64,000 nucleotides of DNA from Hymenobacter armeniacus (GCF_014699055.1 NZ_JACXAC010000005.1:1-64000), one strand, 5' to 3'; shown: positions 45,818-54,382, counted from the stretch's first letter. Notes: generated by a model not told the origin, from the sequence alone. Program-made: numbers and translations.

Positions 45818-46028
45818 ATCAGTTATCAGTGAGTAGTTATCAGTGAACAGTTGGGGTGGCCCTTCTCGCGAGCGGGCTTTTTGAAAAAAAGAGCATTCAA
45901 CCCGTTTTCTTTCAGAAACCCGGCGGCTTCAAGCACTTATCCGGCCTGCTAAGCGCCTCATGCGAGGCCGCTTCGCCGCCCTTCGCCCCTCAACTGCTAA
46001 CTGCACACTGATAACTGTTCACTGATAA
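45818..46028. repeat. Inverted repeat flanking the glyA/sigma-factor intergenic gap
   Basis: The left end carries tandem agttatcagtga-like units (45821-45850). The right end (45991-46028) carries caactgctaactgcacactg and ataactgttcactgataag, their inverse. The 140-base middle holds poly-T/poly-A runs (gctttttgaaaaaaagagc) and no gene. Confidence 0.7.
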
Positions 46029-46068
46029 GCGTTTCCGTTGTTACTTGCTACTGCCTTTGCTCCCTGCC

Positions 46069-46557
46069 ATGTCCGCGCCCCTTGCCGAAACCCTTACCCA
46101 GCTGCGCGTCGGCAATCAGAAGTTTCTGATTGACTTCTACCAACGCAGCCGGCACCTGTTTTCCCGCTGGGCCCAACGCCAGCACCGCCTGGCCCCGGCC
46201 CAGGCCCACGGCCTGCTGCAAGACACCCTGCTCGACTTCTACGACCAGGTGGCCGACGGCCGCATCACCAAAATGCCCGACGACCTGCGGGCCTTCATCT
46301 ACGGCATGGCCCAGCAGCGCCTGGCTGCCCAGGTGCCCGCCCACGTGCCCCTGCCCGCCGCCGAAGCCGGCCGCCGCCAGCGCCTGCTGGCCCAGTTCAA
46401 TCAGCTCGGGGCCGACTGCCAGCAGGTGCTGACCTACTTTTACTTTCGCGGCTATCATTTTGAGAAGATGGGCGGCAAGATGGGCTTCCCCAACGCCACC
46501 GTGGCCCGACTCCAGAAAAGCGCCTGCCTGCGCAAACTTTACGAGCTGCTGAAATGA
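46069..46557 (+). CDS. Sigma-70-like (ECF-type) RNA polymerase sigma factor
   Basis: 162 residues from the ATG at 46069. The N-terminal helices (GNQKFLIDFYQRSRHLFSRW) resemble region 2. The C-terminus (LGADCQQVLTYFYFRGYHFE then FPNATVARLQKSACLRKLYE) is a region-4 helix-turn-helix. ECF-type sigma factors redirect RNA polymerase to a small regulon. It overlaps the next gene by 4 bases (ATGA), so the pair is translationally coupled; that membrane protein is the likely anti-sigma factor or sensor. Confidence 0.82.
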   Translation: MSAPLAETLTQLRVGNQKFLIDFYQRSRHLFSRWAQRQHRLAPAQAHGLLQDTLLDFYDQVADGRITKMPDDLRAFIYGMAQQRLAAQVPAHVPLPAAEAGRRQRLLAQFNQLGADCQQVLTYFYFRGYHFEKMGGKMGFPNATVARLQKSACLRKLYELLK

Positions 46558-47372
46558 GTCCTCAGACTCCGCCCCGCCCCGACCTCCGCCCCTACTTCGA
46601 CGAGCTCGAACGCTTTGCCGACGGCCAGATGACTCCGGCCGAGCAGGAGGCCTTCGAGCTGCGCCTGGAGCAGGAGGAAGACCTGGCCGACGCCCACGCC
46701 GCCTACGAGCAGCTCACCGCCGACTTGCGCTGGGCGGCCGGCCACGACACCCTGCGCCTGCGCCTGCAAGCCCTCGACGAGCGCATGAACGAGCGCGGCA
46801 CCGCCCTGGCCCGCGTGGAGCAGCTGAACCAGCGCCGCCAGCGCCGCTGGACCGTGCTGGGCACTTTGGGCGCCTTGCTGCTGCTGGCCGTCGGCGCGGC
46901 GGCCTGGTATTTCACCCGCCCCAGCCCCGCCCGGCCGGCCCGCAGTTGGGAAGCCTACTACCAGCCCGACCCCGGCCCCGTGGTGACGCCCGCCCTGCTG
47001 CACGCCCGCCCGCTGCTCTCCGAAGCCCTCGACCAGTACCAGTCGGGCCACTACCCGGCGGCGCTGCACTCGCTGGGCCGCGTGAGCCCCACCAGCGTGG
47101 GCAACGACACCCTGCTCTACCTGCGCGGCCTCATTCTGCTGCGTCAGGGCCAGGGCAACGCCGCCCAGCTGTACCTGCGCCGCGTGAGCGACGAAAATGC
47201 CACCAGCGAGCTAACCCGCCGCGCCCGCTACCACCTCGGCATGGCCTACTGGCAAGCCAAAGAGCTGGCCCCGGCCCTGACCGAGCTGCGCGCCGTGGCC
47301 GCCGACTCGCTCAACCCTTACCGCGCCTCGGCCCGGCGGGCAGTGGCAGCGGGGGTGCTGGAAGGCAAGTAG
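46554..47372 (+). CDS. Membrane TPR protein, putative anti-sigma/sensor partner
   Basis: 272 residues. An N-terminal cytoplasmic helical part (1-95, Glu/Ala-rich, LERFADGQMTPAEQEAFELR resembling anti-sigma helices), one TM (about 102-121, VLGTLGALLLLAVGAAAWYF), and a periplasmic TPR region (about 150-265). Coupled by a 4-base overlap to the sigma factor gene. The inferred role is holding the sigma factor at the membrane until an envelope signal is sensed; no zinc finger is visible. The stop TAG is within the outer GTAG of the repeat at 47369-47465. Confidence 0.75.
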   Translation: MSPQTPPRPDLRPYFDELERFADGQMTPAEQEAFELRLEQEEDLADAHAAYEQLTADLRWAAGHDTLRLRLQALDERMNERGTALARVEQLNQRRQRRWTVLGTLGALLLLAVGAAAWYFTRPSPARPARSWEAYYQPDPGPVVTPALLHARPLLSEALDQYQSGHYPAALHSLGRVSPTSVGNDTLLYLRGLILLRQGQGNAAQLYLRRVSDENATSELTRRARYHLGMAYWQAKELAPALTELRAVAADSLNPYRASARRAVAAGVLEGK

Positions 47373-47465
47373 CGACGCATACTTGCGTCTCGTCGTTGAG
47401 CGACCCGCATTAAAAGGATGCCCCCCTCACGGTGCAAACGACGAGACGCAAGTATGCGTCTCTAC
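47369..47465. repeat. REPIN-like inverted repeat, family C
   Basis: gtagcgacgcatacttgcg... (47369-47396) and its inverse (47438-47465) differ by one base over 28. Each arm is a hairpin around GACGCA-tact-TGCGTC. The first GTAG carries the stop of the upstream gene. Confidence 0.92.
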
Positions 47466-47491
47466 CCCAACCGGTACCATTTCACAGAAAA

Positions 47492-47721
47492 AACCGGTCG
47501 GGAGTGGTGGCGCACCACTCCCGACCGGTTCTGTACCACTTGCGAGTGGTGGCGCACCACTCTGGGGTGATATCGCACCACTTGCGACCGGTTCCGCACC
47601 ACCCCAGGGTGGTACGCCACCACTTGCGACCGGTTCGGGAACACTCCGGAGTGGTTCCGAACCACTCCGGACCGGTGTGGCACCACCCTGGGGTGGTGGG
47701 GCACCACCCGGGGGCGGGGCT
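47492..47721. repeat. Tandem array of about eleven contiguous 21-bp units
   Basis: Units start at 47492, 47513, 47534, 47555, 47576, 47597, 47618, 47639, 47660, 47681 and 47702, each exactly 21 bases with no spacers (the last ends in the downstream stop codon). Typical units read caccacttgcgaccggttcc or caccactcccgaccggttct. Two motifs alternate: ACCACT/AGTGGT half-sites and the self-palindrome ACCGGT. A decayed extra unit may precede at 47469. It fills the gap between two convergent genes. Both strands are open in some frames and would give Val-Val-based heptads, but without gene features. Confidence 0.9.
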
Positions 47722-48208
47722 AGGCCGTGGCGGGGGCCGCTTTGGCGGCTTTGGCGGGGCTCAGGCGCTGGGCGTAGCGCTTTTTCATGATGGCGAGGGG
47801 GGCCTGCACGGCGGCGGTTTCGCCGTTGTCGCGACGCAGGTCTTCGTACACGTCGTCGGCGGTCACCATCACGTCGGCGCCGGCCAGGCGGTAGGTGTCG
47901 CTCACTTTTTGGGCCAGGGGCCCGAGCACGGCCTGGATGCCGCGCAGGCTGTCCATGAGGGCCACGTCCTTTTCGAACTCGGCCAGGTCGAAGGCGCGGC
48001 GGGTGAAGCCCGGGTCGGCGCGCACGGCGTCGAGGGCGGCCTGGGCGAAAGGCACGCCGTCGAAGCCGATGTTGCGCAGGCCTTTGCTTTCGTCGGGCTG
48101 CAGGGTAATGAGGAAGGGCATCAGGTCCTGGACCTGGCGCAGCAGGTCGACGATTTTCTTGGCGTCGGCGGTAGAGAGGGTTTCCGAGATGCGGTTGCCT
48201 TGCTTCAT
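47720..48208 (-). CDS. Conserved-looking hypothetical protein
   Basis: 162 residues from the ATG at 48208 (MKQGNRISETLSTADAKKIV). Predicted all-helical and soluble, with an Ala/Lys-rich tail (PAKAAKAAPATA). Not a recognised family; it resembles helical-bundle proteins of unknown function. The reading upstream to 48361 has no typical start and lies in a spacer. Its stop codon is the last bases of the 21-bp array, so the array is transcribed as its 3-prime region if no terminator precedes it. Confidence 0.7.
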   Translation of the reverse strand: MKQGNRISETLSTADAKKIVDLLRQVQDLMPFLITLQPDESKGLRNIGFDGVPFAQAALDAVRADPGFTRRAFDLAEFEKDVALMDSLRGIQAVLGPLAQKVSDTYRLAGADVMVTADDVYEDLRRDNGETAAVQAPLAIMKKRYAQRLSPAKAAKAAPATA

Positions 48209-48379
48209 GGGTAAACGGGGGTAAAAGATGGAGGAAAAACTACCGGGCCGGGGCTGGCATAAGCACCGGCCCCCGGCCCGGCAGAAGTAAATGTAAGCAG
48301 AACGGTATGCTTCTTTTTCGAGGCGCAATGGCCGGCGGCTCAACGCCGAAGGTGCTGGCAACTGGCAAGGCTCGTCCTG

Positions 48380-48550
48380 CTAAAAAGAACGGTCCTGCTG
48401 AGCGCAGTCGAAGCATCTCGCGTGCGTCGTTCAATGTGGCGCCTTCCCCCCCGGCCCTGGTCCGCGTGATGCGCGAAGCCCAACAGAGAGGGGAGCCGGA
48501 CGAAGCGGTAGAGCTGCTTCGACTGCGCTCAGCAGGACCGTTCTTTTTAG
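48380..48550. repeat. Hairpin repeat with a long loop, family B
   Basis: 36 bases at 48380-48415 (ctaaaaagaacggtcctgct...) pair perfectly with the end at 48550, with about 90-100 bases between the arms. It shares GAAGCATCTC/GCTGAGCGCAG with the other family B elements. It occupies most of the gap 48209-48589, where no gene is seen. Confidence 0.88.
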
Positions 48551-48589
48551 TGGTTCAAACAGCCTCCTGGCGCAGGTAGCGGCGGTCCC

Positions 48590-49269
48590 CTAGTGCTGCA
48601 CCCGAATCTGGTGGCGGCTCACGCGGCCGTTTTGCTCCACCCGCAGGTAGTAGAGGCCGACGGGCAGCCCGGCGGCGCGCAGCTCGGCGGGGGCGGGGCC
48701 GCTGGCGCGGCGCACCTCGCGGCCCTGGGCGTTGTAGAGCACGGCGGTGCGGGGCAGGGCGCGGGCTTCGGTGGTTGCGGGGGCGGCCAGGTAGAGGGTA
48801 GTGTCGGCGGGATTGGGGTAGGCGGCCGGCGCGGGCCGGGCATCGATAATCACACACTCGCGGGGCGGCTGCGTAGGGTCGGGGTTGGGGGTTTGGCTGG
48901 TCACCTGGGTCACCACGGCGTTGCGCACCACGCCCCGGGGTTGTTGTAGTTGGCTACGTGTAGTTCTTAGTAGGCTTGCAGGTAGTGCTGCACGCCCGAC
49001 GTATCGGGGTCGTTGTGCACGCGGTTGAACACGTCCAGGGCGGCCAGGCCGAACACGCGGTCGTAGAGCACGTGGGTGGGAATCTGGCTTTTGTCCAGCG
49101 GCTGCAGCAGGCTGTCGGCCCGGTGCTGCGCCCGGCCGATGGTCTCGTTGCAGGAATAGGGCAGCTGCGTGGGCGGCAGCACCACGGCGCTGGTGCCGGC
49201 ACCGCCCACGCGCTGGGCTAGGCTGGGAACTGCTAAGAGCAGCGCACATATGAGTAGAAGCTGTTTCAT
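48590..49269 (-). pseudogene. Broken T9SS cargo gene
   Basis: From the ATG at 49269, about 100 residues in one frame begin with a signal peptide (KQLLLICALLLAVPSLA) and end at TAA (48967). The rest, to 48590, is in another frame and codes a T9SS type A C-terminal sorting domain: YPNPADTTLYLAAPA, then AVLYNAQGREV, ending in GLYYLRVEQNGRVS-RHQIRV. The two parts belong to one secreted protein. A stop after QAY and a shift near the run CCCCGGGG separate them, and an interior domain seems lost. Without a working signal, the sorting-domain part cannot be exported. Confidence 0.8.
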
Positions 49270-49301
49270 CGGGTAAGAAATGAAAAGGTTAATAGAAAAA
49301 T

Positions 49302-49865
49302 TTATTGCTTCCGGTCGAAGCGCCCGTTGGTGACGGTAATGGTTTTACTGCGGTCCACCGTACTAGCGGCAGTGAACTCGAACGTGCCTGAACCGATGCC
49401 CGCCCGCAGGTCGGCTCGTGTCAGCACCACTTTGCCCGTCTGAGTCGAATTGGTCCCGTACAATTCTGACTTGCTCACGCCATCAATCGTGAATGTAGCA
49501 TGGTCTAGAACGCGAGAAGGAACGGCTTGAGGATAGTAAGGTGTGTCCTTGTTCAGCAGGTATGTTTTGGGCACATCATTTTTTAAGAAGAGCGTAAGTG
49601 TGGCATTTTCGCCTTTGTACTGTCCATTCAAGTCTACCGTGTACACGCTGTCGAATGAGAAGCCACCAAATAGCGGCGGGGTAGGATTAGAAAATAGGTC
49701 GCCGCCCCATCCGGTGGCCACGAACCGCTCGCCGTTGACGAGGCAGCCGCCGGTGTTCTTGCCTTCCTGCGTGGCCGGGGGCAGGCCGGCGTCGGGGTTG
49801 TCTTTTTTGCAACTGCCGGCGGCCAGCGCGGCGGCCAAGGCGAGGAAGGGAAGTAGTTTGTTCAT
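49302..49865 (-). CDS. Lipoprotein, DUF6252-like
   Basis: 187 residues. Lipoprotein signal MNKLLPFLALAAALAAGSC followed by KKDN, a typical Bacteroidota surface lipoprotein start (Cys then charged residues). The mature part is beta-rich (CLVNGERFVATGWGG; TIDGVSKSELYG), resembling DUF6252-type lipoproteins. Function unknown. It follows the broken T9SS gene's start by 32 bases in the same direction. Confidence 0.75.
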   Translation of the reverse strand: MNKLLPFLALAAALAAGSCKKDNPDAGLPPATQEGKNTGGCLVNGERFVATGWGGDLFSNPTPPLFGGFSFDSVYTVDLNGQYKGENATLTLFLKNDVPKTYLLNKDTPYYPQAVPSRVLDHATFTIDGVSKSELYGTNSTQTGKVVLTRADLRAGIGSGTFEFTAASTVDRSKTITVTNGRFDRKQ

Positions 49866-50351
49866 GGCTGAAAAGGGTGAAAGTGGAATAGCCTACCAAG
49901 CGTGCATGACGCGGTGGAAAAACGTTGGCTTGTAAAACCAAAGCCCCGTAGTGGTGAGAATGCCTGCTGCGGCGCAACGGGATGGCCCGAATGGCCACGG
50001 GCCAGCGGGTATGTGGGTCAGGCCTTCCCTCGGGGAAGCCGCCCTTGCAGCGAACAGCAAGCGCTTGGTTCATGGCGAAGGATGGGTAGAATCCGAAATG
50101 CCGCGGCGCCGGCTTGTGGGGAGCCGGCTTTTCTCAAACGTAGGCGATTTACCTGCGAAACGCGAATAAATATATTTACCAATCAGACTTTTACAGTTGT
50201 CTTATCAACGAAGTCGCAGACTACGTTTCGCCCTTGCAAGGCACGTATGGGCCATTGAACGAGTAAGAAGAACGGACTTTAGGGCTGGCGGGCCAAAGCA
50301 ATTTGCTAACACGGCCCGAAGGGCAAATACGGCCGGCCCCGAAACACGAAA
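49866..50351. other. Intergenic region without recognised gene
   Basis: About 490 bases between the lipoprotein start and the terminator of the T9SS gene. Short hairpins are present (ggccttccc-tcg-gggaagcc near 50023), as is an AT-richer stretch (50160-50215). The small open frames lack starts, signals or recognisable similarity. No riboswitch or tRNA fold was recognised. Confidence 0.5.
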
Positions 50352-50381
50352 AAGCCCCAGCCACTATCGTAGCTGGGGCTT
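50352..50381 (-). terminator. Intrinsic terminator after the T9SS beta-helix gene
   Basis: A 10-bp stem aagccccagc/gctggggctt (50352-50361 and 50372-50381) with a 10-base loop; on the reverse strand it is followed by further T residues (GGGGCTTTTTCG). It lies 40 bases beyond the stop of the leftward gene. Confidence 0.85.
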
Positions 50382-50420
50382 CGGAAAAGGCGGAACGGCG
50401 CTGGAGCGCGGCTCTCAGCC

Positions 50421-52976
50421 TCAGTTTTTCACCACGCGCTGGCGCAGCACCTGGCCGGCCACCGTGGCGGTGAGTACGTAGGCGCCGGCGGCCCCGGTGG
50501 GCTGCACGTGCAGCGGCGCCGCGCCGGGCGTCACGTCCTGGTGCCACACCTCGCGGCCCATGCCGTCGAACAGGCGCAGGGTGGCGGTGGTGGCGCCGGG
50601 GTGGCGCAGCTCAACGGTCAGGTCCTGGCCAAACTGCGTGGGGTAGGCGGCAAACACGGGGGCCTCGGCCTCGAAGGTCAGCTCGCGGGGGCCGTAGTAG
50701 GTGGCCTCGGCGGCGGTGCGGTCTTGCTGGCGCAGGCGGTAGTAGCGGCGGCCGGCTTTGCCCGCGCTGGCGTCCACGAAGCGGTAGCTGCGGGCGCTGC
50801 TGCTAGTGCCGCTGCCCTCGGCGGCCACGAAACCAATTTCTTTAAAGGTCTTGCCGTCGAGCGAGACTTCGATGCCGAAGCCGCGGTTGTTCTGCTCAGT
50901 AGCGGTGGCCCAGGTGAGCACGGCGTTGCGGCCCTGGCGCTCGGCCGCGAACTCGGTGAGGCTCACCGGCAGCGGGGCCGTGAGGTCGCCGAGGGTCCAG
51001 CGCGAGAAACCGTCCACGTTGTTGAGGGTGGCGTAGCCGCCGCCTACCGCGGCGCTGGTGCCGGCGGCGCTCACGCCCTTGTTGGCCCAGGTGGCACCGG
51101 CATTGGTCGACTTAAAGAAGCGCAGGTTGCCGCGGCTGATGCCGTTGAGTTCGTGGTCGAGGTAGCGCAGGGTCAGGCCCAGGTTGAGGCCGGTGAGCAC
51201 GTCGGCGTCGATGTCGTAGTAGCGCAGGATGCCCTGGCGGCCGCTCACGCCCACCGGGGCCGTGCCCGTGATGCGCGTCACGAAAGTGGCGCCGGGCAGC
51301 GTCGAGCCGGGGGCGGGCGTCATTTCCAGGCCTACGCCGCCGAAGTCTTCCAGCACGCCCTCGGTGGGGGTGCGGTTCACCTCCACGCGGCCCAGCACGT
51401 AGCTGGCGTCAGTTTCCACGAGGTTGGCCAGGCGGTCGAGGGTGAGGGCGTAGCGGGTGCCGGTGGAGAGCACGCCGTTCAGCATCTGCACGCCGTTGTA
51501 CACGGTGGCGTTGCCGGTGAGGGTTTTGGTGCCGGTACCGTTCACTTCGAGGTTGAAGTAGAGGCCGCCGCTCACGGTTTGGGGGCCAGTGCCGGTCAGC
51601 TTCACCTTGCCGGTGGAGCAGGTGAACTGGCCCGAATTCACCATATTACCTTTGATTTCGATATCGCCCAGCGTCTGGGCAAAAGTACCCGAGTTGGTGA
51701 AGTTGCCGGTGATGAGCATGTCGCCGCCGGTGTGGTTCAGGATGCCGGCGTTGGTGAGGTTGCCCAGCACCACGGTCAGGCCACTTTCCACCACCATCAG
51801 CTGGCCGCTGGCCACCGAGAAAGAACCCAGAACCGTGGTAGCGCGGCTCACGAGGCTGTTCACGCCGCTGGTGCCGGTGTTGCTCACGCTGGCCACGGTG
51901 TTGCTCGTGAGTTCGTTGCGGCCGCCGTCGATGCCAATGGCCGTGAGCGCAGCCGAGCCCGTGCCCGTTAGGCTCACGTTGCTCACCAGGTTGCCGGTCA
52001 CTTCGTTGGTGAGGGCGGTGCTGCCGCCGCAGCTCATCACAATGCCGCGGAAGCTCTGCCCGCCGGTGTTGACCCAGGCGCCGCCGGTGGCGCCGGCCGC
52101 CTGCCCGCCAATGGAGTTGTTGGCCACGGTGGCGTCGTTGGCGCCGGTGCCGGGCGCAAAGTCAATGCCGGTCTGGGCCGTAGTGGGGGTCGACGACGCG
52201 TTGTAAAAGATGCTGTTGCTGCTGATGTTCCAGCCGTCGCCGTTGCCGCTGCCCACCTGCACACCGGTGCGGGTGAAGTTGTAGAGCTGGTTGCCGGTGA
52301 GGGCGAAGGCGTCGTTGGTGCCGGTGCCGGAGTTCACGGCGTACACCAGGTTGGCCGGCAGCTGCGAGGGGTTGGCGTTGAAGATGTAGCTTTGGGTCAG
52401 GGTGTTGTAGTCGTTGCCGGTGGCGCTGCCGTTGCCAATCACCACCACGCCGCTGGTCCAGGAGGTGGCGGCGCCGCGCACCTGCACTTCGCTCACGGTG
52501 TTGTGCGAGGCGTCGTTGCTGAACACCAGCGTGGGCGCCAGCTGGTTCGTCTGACGCAGGGTGAGGGCGCGGGCGCTGCCGTTGTTGCCGCTCAGAATGG
52601 TGTAGGCGCTGCCGGCCCCAAACGTGAACGTGCCCGTGATGATGGGCGAAATCCCGGCCGCGGGCTTGATGGTGAGCGTGTTGGTGGCGGTGCCGGTTTT
52701 GGTCAGCAGCACGTCTTCGGTATAGCCGTTAGCGGTTAGCTGCAGCTCATATGGCTCGGTCAGCGTGGAAGGCACCGCCGCCAGCGCCTGCGTGATGGTG
52801 GGGTAGTTGGCCTGGCCGTTGCCCACGGTGATGATGACCGTGGCGTGGACGCGGCTGCCGAGCAGCAGCAGCACCGCCAGCAGCACGGCCACTAGCTGCC
52901 CACGCCGGCGCTCCCACCACGGAAGCGTGGGTAAGGGGCCAAAAGAATGCGAGGCCGAGGGTAGGGAATGTTTCAT
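50421..52976 (-). CDS. Large surface protein with beta-helix and T9SS sorting domain
   Basis: 851 residues from the ATG at 52976, which heads the signal peptide (GQLVAVLLAVLLLLGSRVHA). The main part (about 50-430) has repeats typical of right-handed beta-helices, such as TVSEVQVRGAATSWTSGVVV. A second repeat block (about 430-520) has GNFTNSGTFAQTLGDIEIKG-type turns. A fibronectin-like region (about 700-780) precedes the T9SS type A sorting domain, ending MGREVWHQDV, GAYVLTATVAGQVLRQRVV. It should be displayed on or released from the cell surface through type IX secretion. Ligand or substrate unknown. Confidence 0.9.
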   Translation of the reverse strand: MKHSLPSASHSFGPLPTLPWWERRRGQLVAVLLAVLLLLGSRVHATVIITVGNGQANYPTITQALAAVPSTLTEPYELQLTANGYTEDVLLTKTGTATNTLTIKPAAGISPIITGTFTFGAGSAYTILSGNNGSARALTLRQTNQLAPTLVFSNDASHNTVSEVQVRGAATSWTSGVVVIGNGSATGNDYNTLTQSYIFNANPSQLPANLVYAVNSGTGTNDAFALTGNQLYNFTRTGVQVGSGNGDGWNISSNSIFYNASSTPTTAQTGIDFAPGTGANDATVANNSIGGQAAGATGGAWVNTGGQSFRGIVMSCGGSTALTNEVTGNLVSNVSLTGTGSAALTAIGIDGGRNELTSNTVASVSNTGTSGVNSLVSRATTVLGSFSVASGQLMVVESGLTVVLGNLTNAGILNHTGGDMLITGNFTNSGTFAQTLGDIEIKGNMVNSGQFTCSTGKVKLTGTGPQTVSGGLYFNLEVNGTGTKTLTGNATVYNGVQMLNGVLSTGTRYALTLDRLANLVETDASYVLGRVEVNRTPTEGVLEDFGGVGLEMTPAPGSTLPGATFVTRITGTAPVGVSGRQGILRYYDIDADVLTGLNLGLTLRYLDHELNGISRGNLRFFKSTNAGATWANKGVSAAGTSAAVGGGYATLNNVDGFSRWTLGDLTAPLPVSLTEFAAERQGRNAVLTWATATEQNNRGFGIEVSLDGKTFKEIGFVAAEGSGTSSSARSYRFVDASAGKAGRRYYRLRQQDRTAAEATYYGPRELTFEAEAPVFAAYPTQFGQDLTVELRHPGATTATLRLFDGMGREVWHQDVTPGAAPLHVQPTGAAGAYVLTATVAGQVLRQRVVKN

Positions 52977-53104
52977 ATACAGGGTAAAAAAGTTTGAAAT
53001 AGTAAGCCGCTCCGGCAGAAGCCTTCGGGCCGTTACTGCTTTCCAGATGGTGCGAAAATCCATAACCGGGTAAAATTCAATTCGCACCCTCAGGGCCGGC
53101 TTGA

Positions 53105-53350
53105 TGTTTTCCGATTTTTGGGCTCAGCCCACCACGCAGAAATAGTATTTATCAAACGTATAACCCCGCGCACTCCTGCGCAACACACTAGTCAAGACCC
53201 CATCGGTATAATACAATTTATAACTTATTTTATTGCAGGCATCCTATGCTTTTCAAATAATACTTCAATTATTTTTTCAAATTTGCAGCCAATAACCCAA
53301 ATTATTATTCCATTATTAAAGCTCTTTCCATTCGGAATACCGGGCATTTG
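53105..53350. other. AT-rich island in a GC-rich region
   Basis: Roughly 250 bases, notably AT-rich (for example tataatacaatttataactt near 53210 and caattattttttcaaatttg near 53267) in an otherwise GC-rich stretch. It contains the promoter of the T9SS beta-helix gene at 53153-53184 but no coding gene of its own. The AT content may reflect a regulatory region or foreign DNA. From here to 53518 nothing else was recognised. Confidence 0.6.
53153..53184 (-). promoter_or_regulatory. Promoter of the T9SS beta-helix gene
   Basis: On the reverse strand GTTG (53184-53181), exactly 20 bases, then TACGTTTG (53160-53153), a full -7 box with a one-mismatch -33 box. The predicted start near 53147 gives a leader of about 170 bases before the ATG at 52976. 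Confidence 0.6.
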
Positions 53351-53518
53351 TATGTAAGCCCGCGGCACAACCCGCTCAATGGCCACTAATCGCATCTGAG
53401 CAGCAATCGATGGCAGCACGTGTTGCCTTTCCAAAGAAACCGAACGGATATAATACAAAAGCATCCAAGGCCCACAGCGACTATATCGCACGAAGACAGC
53501 GGCACCCTGAAAGGTATT

Positions 53519-54217
53519 TTACCGCTTTCCTATCGGGTAAGGCGGTTCGCAGTTGGGCACCAGCAGCAACTCCCAGCTGTCCAAATTCAGGGCCGCCAAA
53601 TGAGCCAGCTCAGGGTTGTGGCGATACACGCAGCCCGTGTCGAGGCCCAGGGCACCGGGGTGGCCAGCGGCTTTGGCGCGCACTTGCGCGGTGGGCGTGG
53701 GCACGTGGCCGTGCAGCAAGCGCCGCCCGCCCAGCCGCGTGGGGTCGTACACAAACTTCTTGGTGTTGAGCATGGTGTCGTGGTCCTGGCGCATGGCCGC
53801 GGGCGGCAGGGCAAAGTTGTAGCCCGCGTGCACCAGCACGAAATCGGGTAGTTCAATCTCGTAAGGCAGCGTGGCCAGCCAGTTGAGGTAATGCGCCGGA
53901 ATGTCGGACAGCCGCCCCACGCCAAAGCTGCGCAAAGTGGGCTGACGGCCCCGCGGCCCCAGCCAGTCCCAGCGCCAGCGGTGGCGCGCGGCGTCGAGCA
54001 GGGCCTGGTCGTGGTTGCCGCGCAGGCAGTGCACGCGGTAGCCGCCGGCCTGCAGCTGCATCAGGTAGTCGAGCACGCCGCGGCTGTCGGGGCCCTTGTT
54101 CACGTAGTCGCCCAGCAGGTACAGCTCATCGCGAGAGGTCAGGCGCAACTCTTCTTCCACCAGGCGGCGAAACGTGTGCAGGCAGCCGTGCAGGTCGGTG
54201 GTGGCAAAGCGGCGCAT
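53519..54217 (-). CDS. Calcineurin-like metallophosphoesterase (PP2A-like bacterial phosphatase)
   Basis: 232 residues from the ATG at 54217. The metallophosphoesterase motifs appear in order: TTDLHGCLHTF (D-x-H), LLGDYVNKGPDSRGV (GD-x-x-x-x-G), CLRGNHDQALL (GNHD) and LLHGHVPT (GH). It resembles PrpA/ApaH-like serine/threonine phosphatases; substrate unknown. Cytoplasmic. The nearest upstream element is the family B repeat at 54257. Confidence 0.93.
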   Translation of the reverse strand: MRRFATTDLHGCLHTFRRLVEEELRLTSRDELYLLGDYVNKGPDSRGVLDYLMQLQAGGYRVHCLRGNHDQALLDAARHRWRWDWLGPRGRQPTLRSFGVGRLSDIPAHYLNWLATLPYEIELPDFVLVHAGYNFALPPAAMRQDHDTMLNTKKFVYDPTRLGGRRLLHGHVPTPTAQVRAKAAGHPGALGLDTGCVYRHNPELAHLAALNLDSWELLLVPNCEPPYPIGKR

Positions 54218-54256
54218 GGGCAAGAAGGAGAGGCGTATGAGGAAAAGCGCAAAAAA

Positions 54257-54351
54257 GACGTCATGCTGAGCGCAGCCGAAGCGTCTCTACCTCGCAAGTA
54301 ATTCAGTTACTCTCGCGGTAGAGATGCTTCGGCTGCGCTCAGCATGACGTC
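54257..54351. repeat. Hairpin repeat, family B
   Basis: Arms from 54257 (gacgtcatgctgagcgcagc...) and to 54351 (...gctcagcatgacgtc) pair almost perfectly over about 38 bases, between the phosphoesterase start and a small gene. Confidence 0.88.
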
Positions 54352-54382
54352 CTGGGTAATTCAGGCGAAACGGCCGCTTGAC

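Noticed and set aside
47492..47721. CRISPR array
   Set aside because: Units are contiguous without unique spacers, only 21 bases long and degenerate; no cas genes nearby.
47432..48214. Open reading frames on both strands through the 21-bp array giving Val-rich heptad proteins
   Set aside because: A 21-bp period is a multiple of three and stops are rare in this GC-rich repeat, so frames stay open on either strand by construction. Neither has a convincing start, signal or domain.
49866..50351. Riboswitch or structured RNA
   Set aside because: Short hairpins only; no match by eye to a cobalamin, TPP or SAM riboswitch core.
53105..53350. Origin of replication
   Set aside because: AT-rich but no DnaA boxes were recognised and no dnaA, gidA or parAB gene is close.
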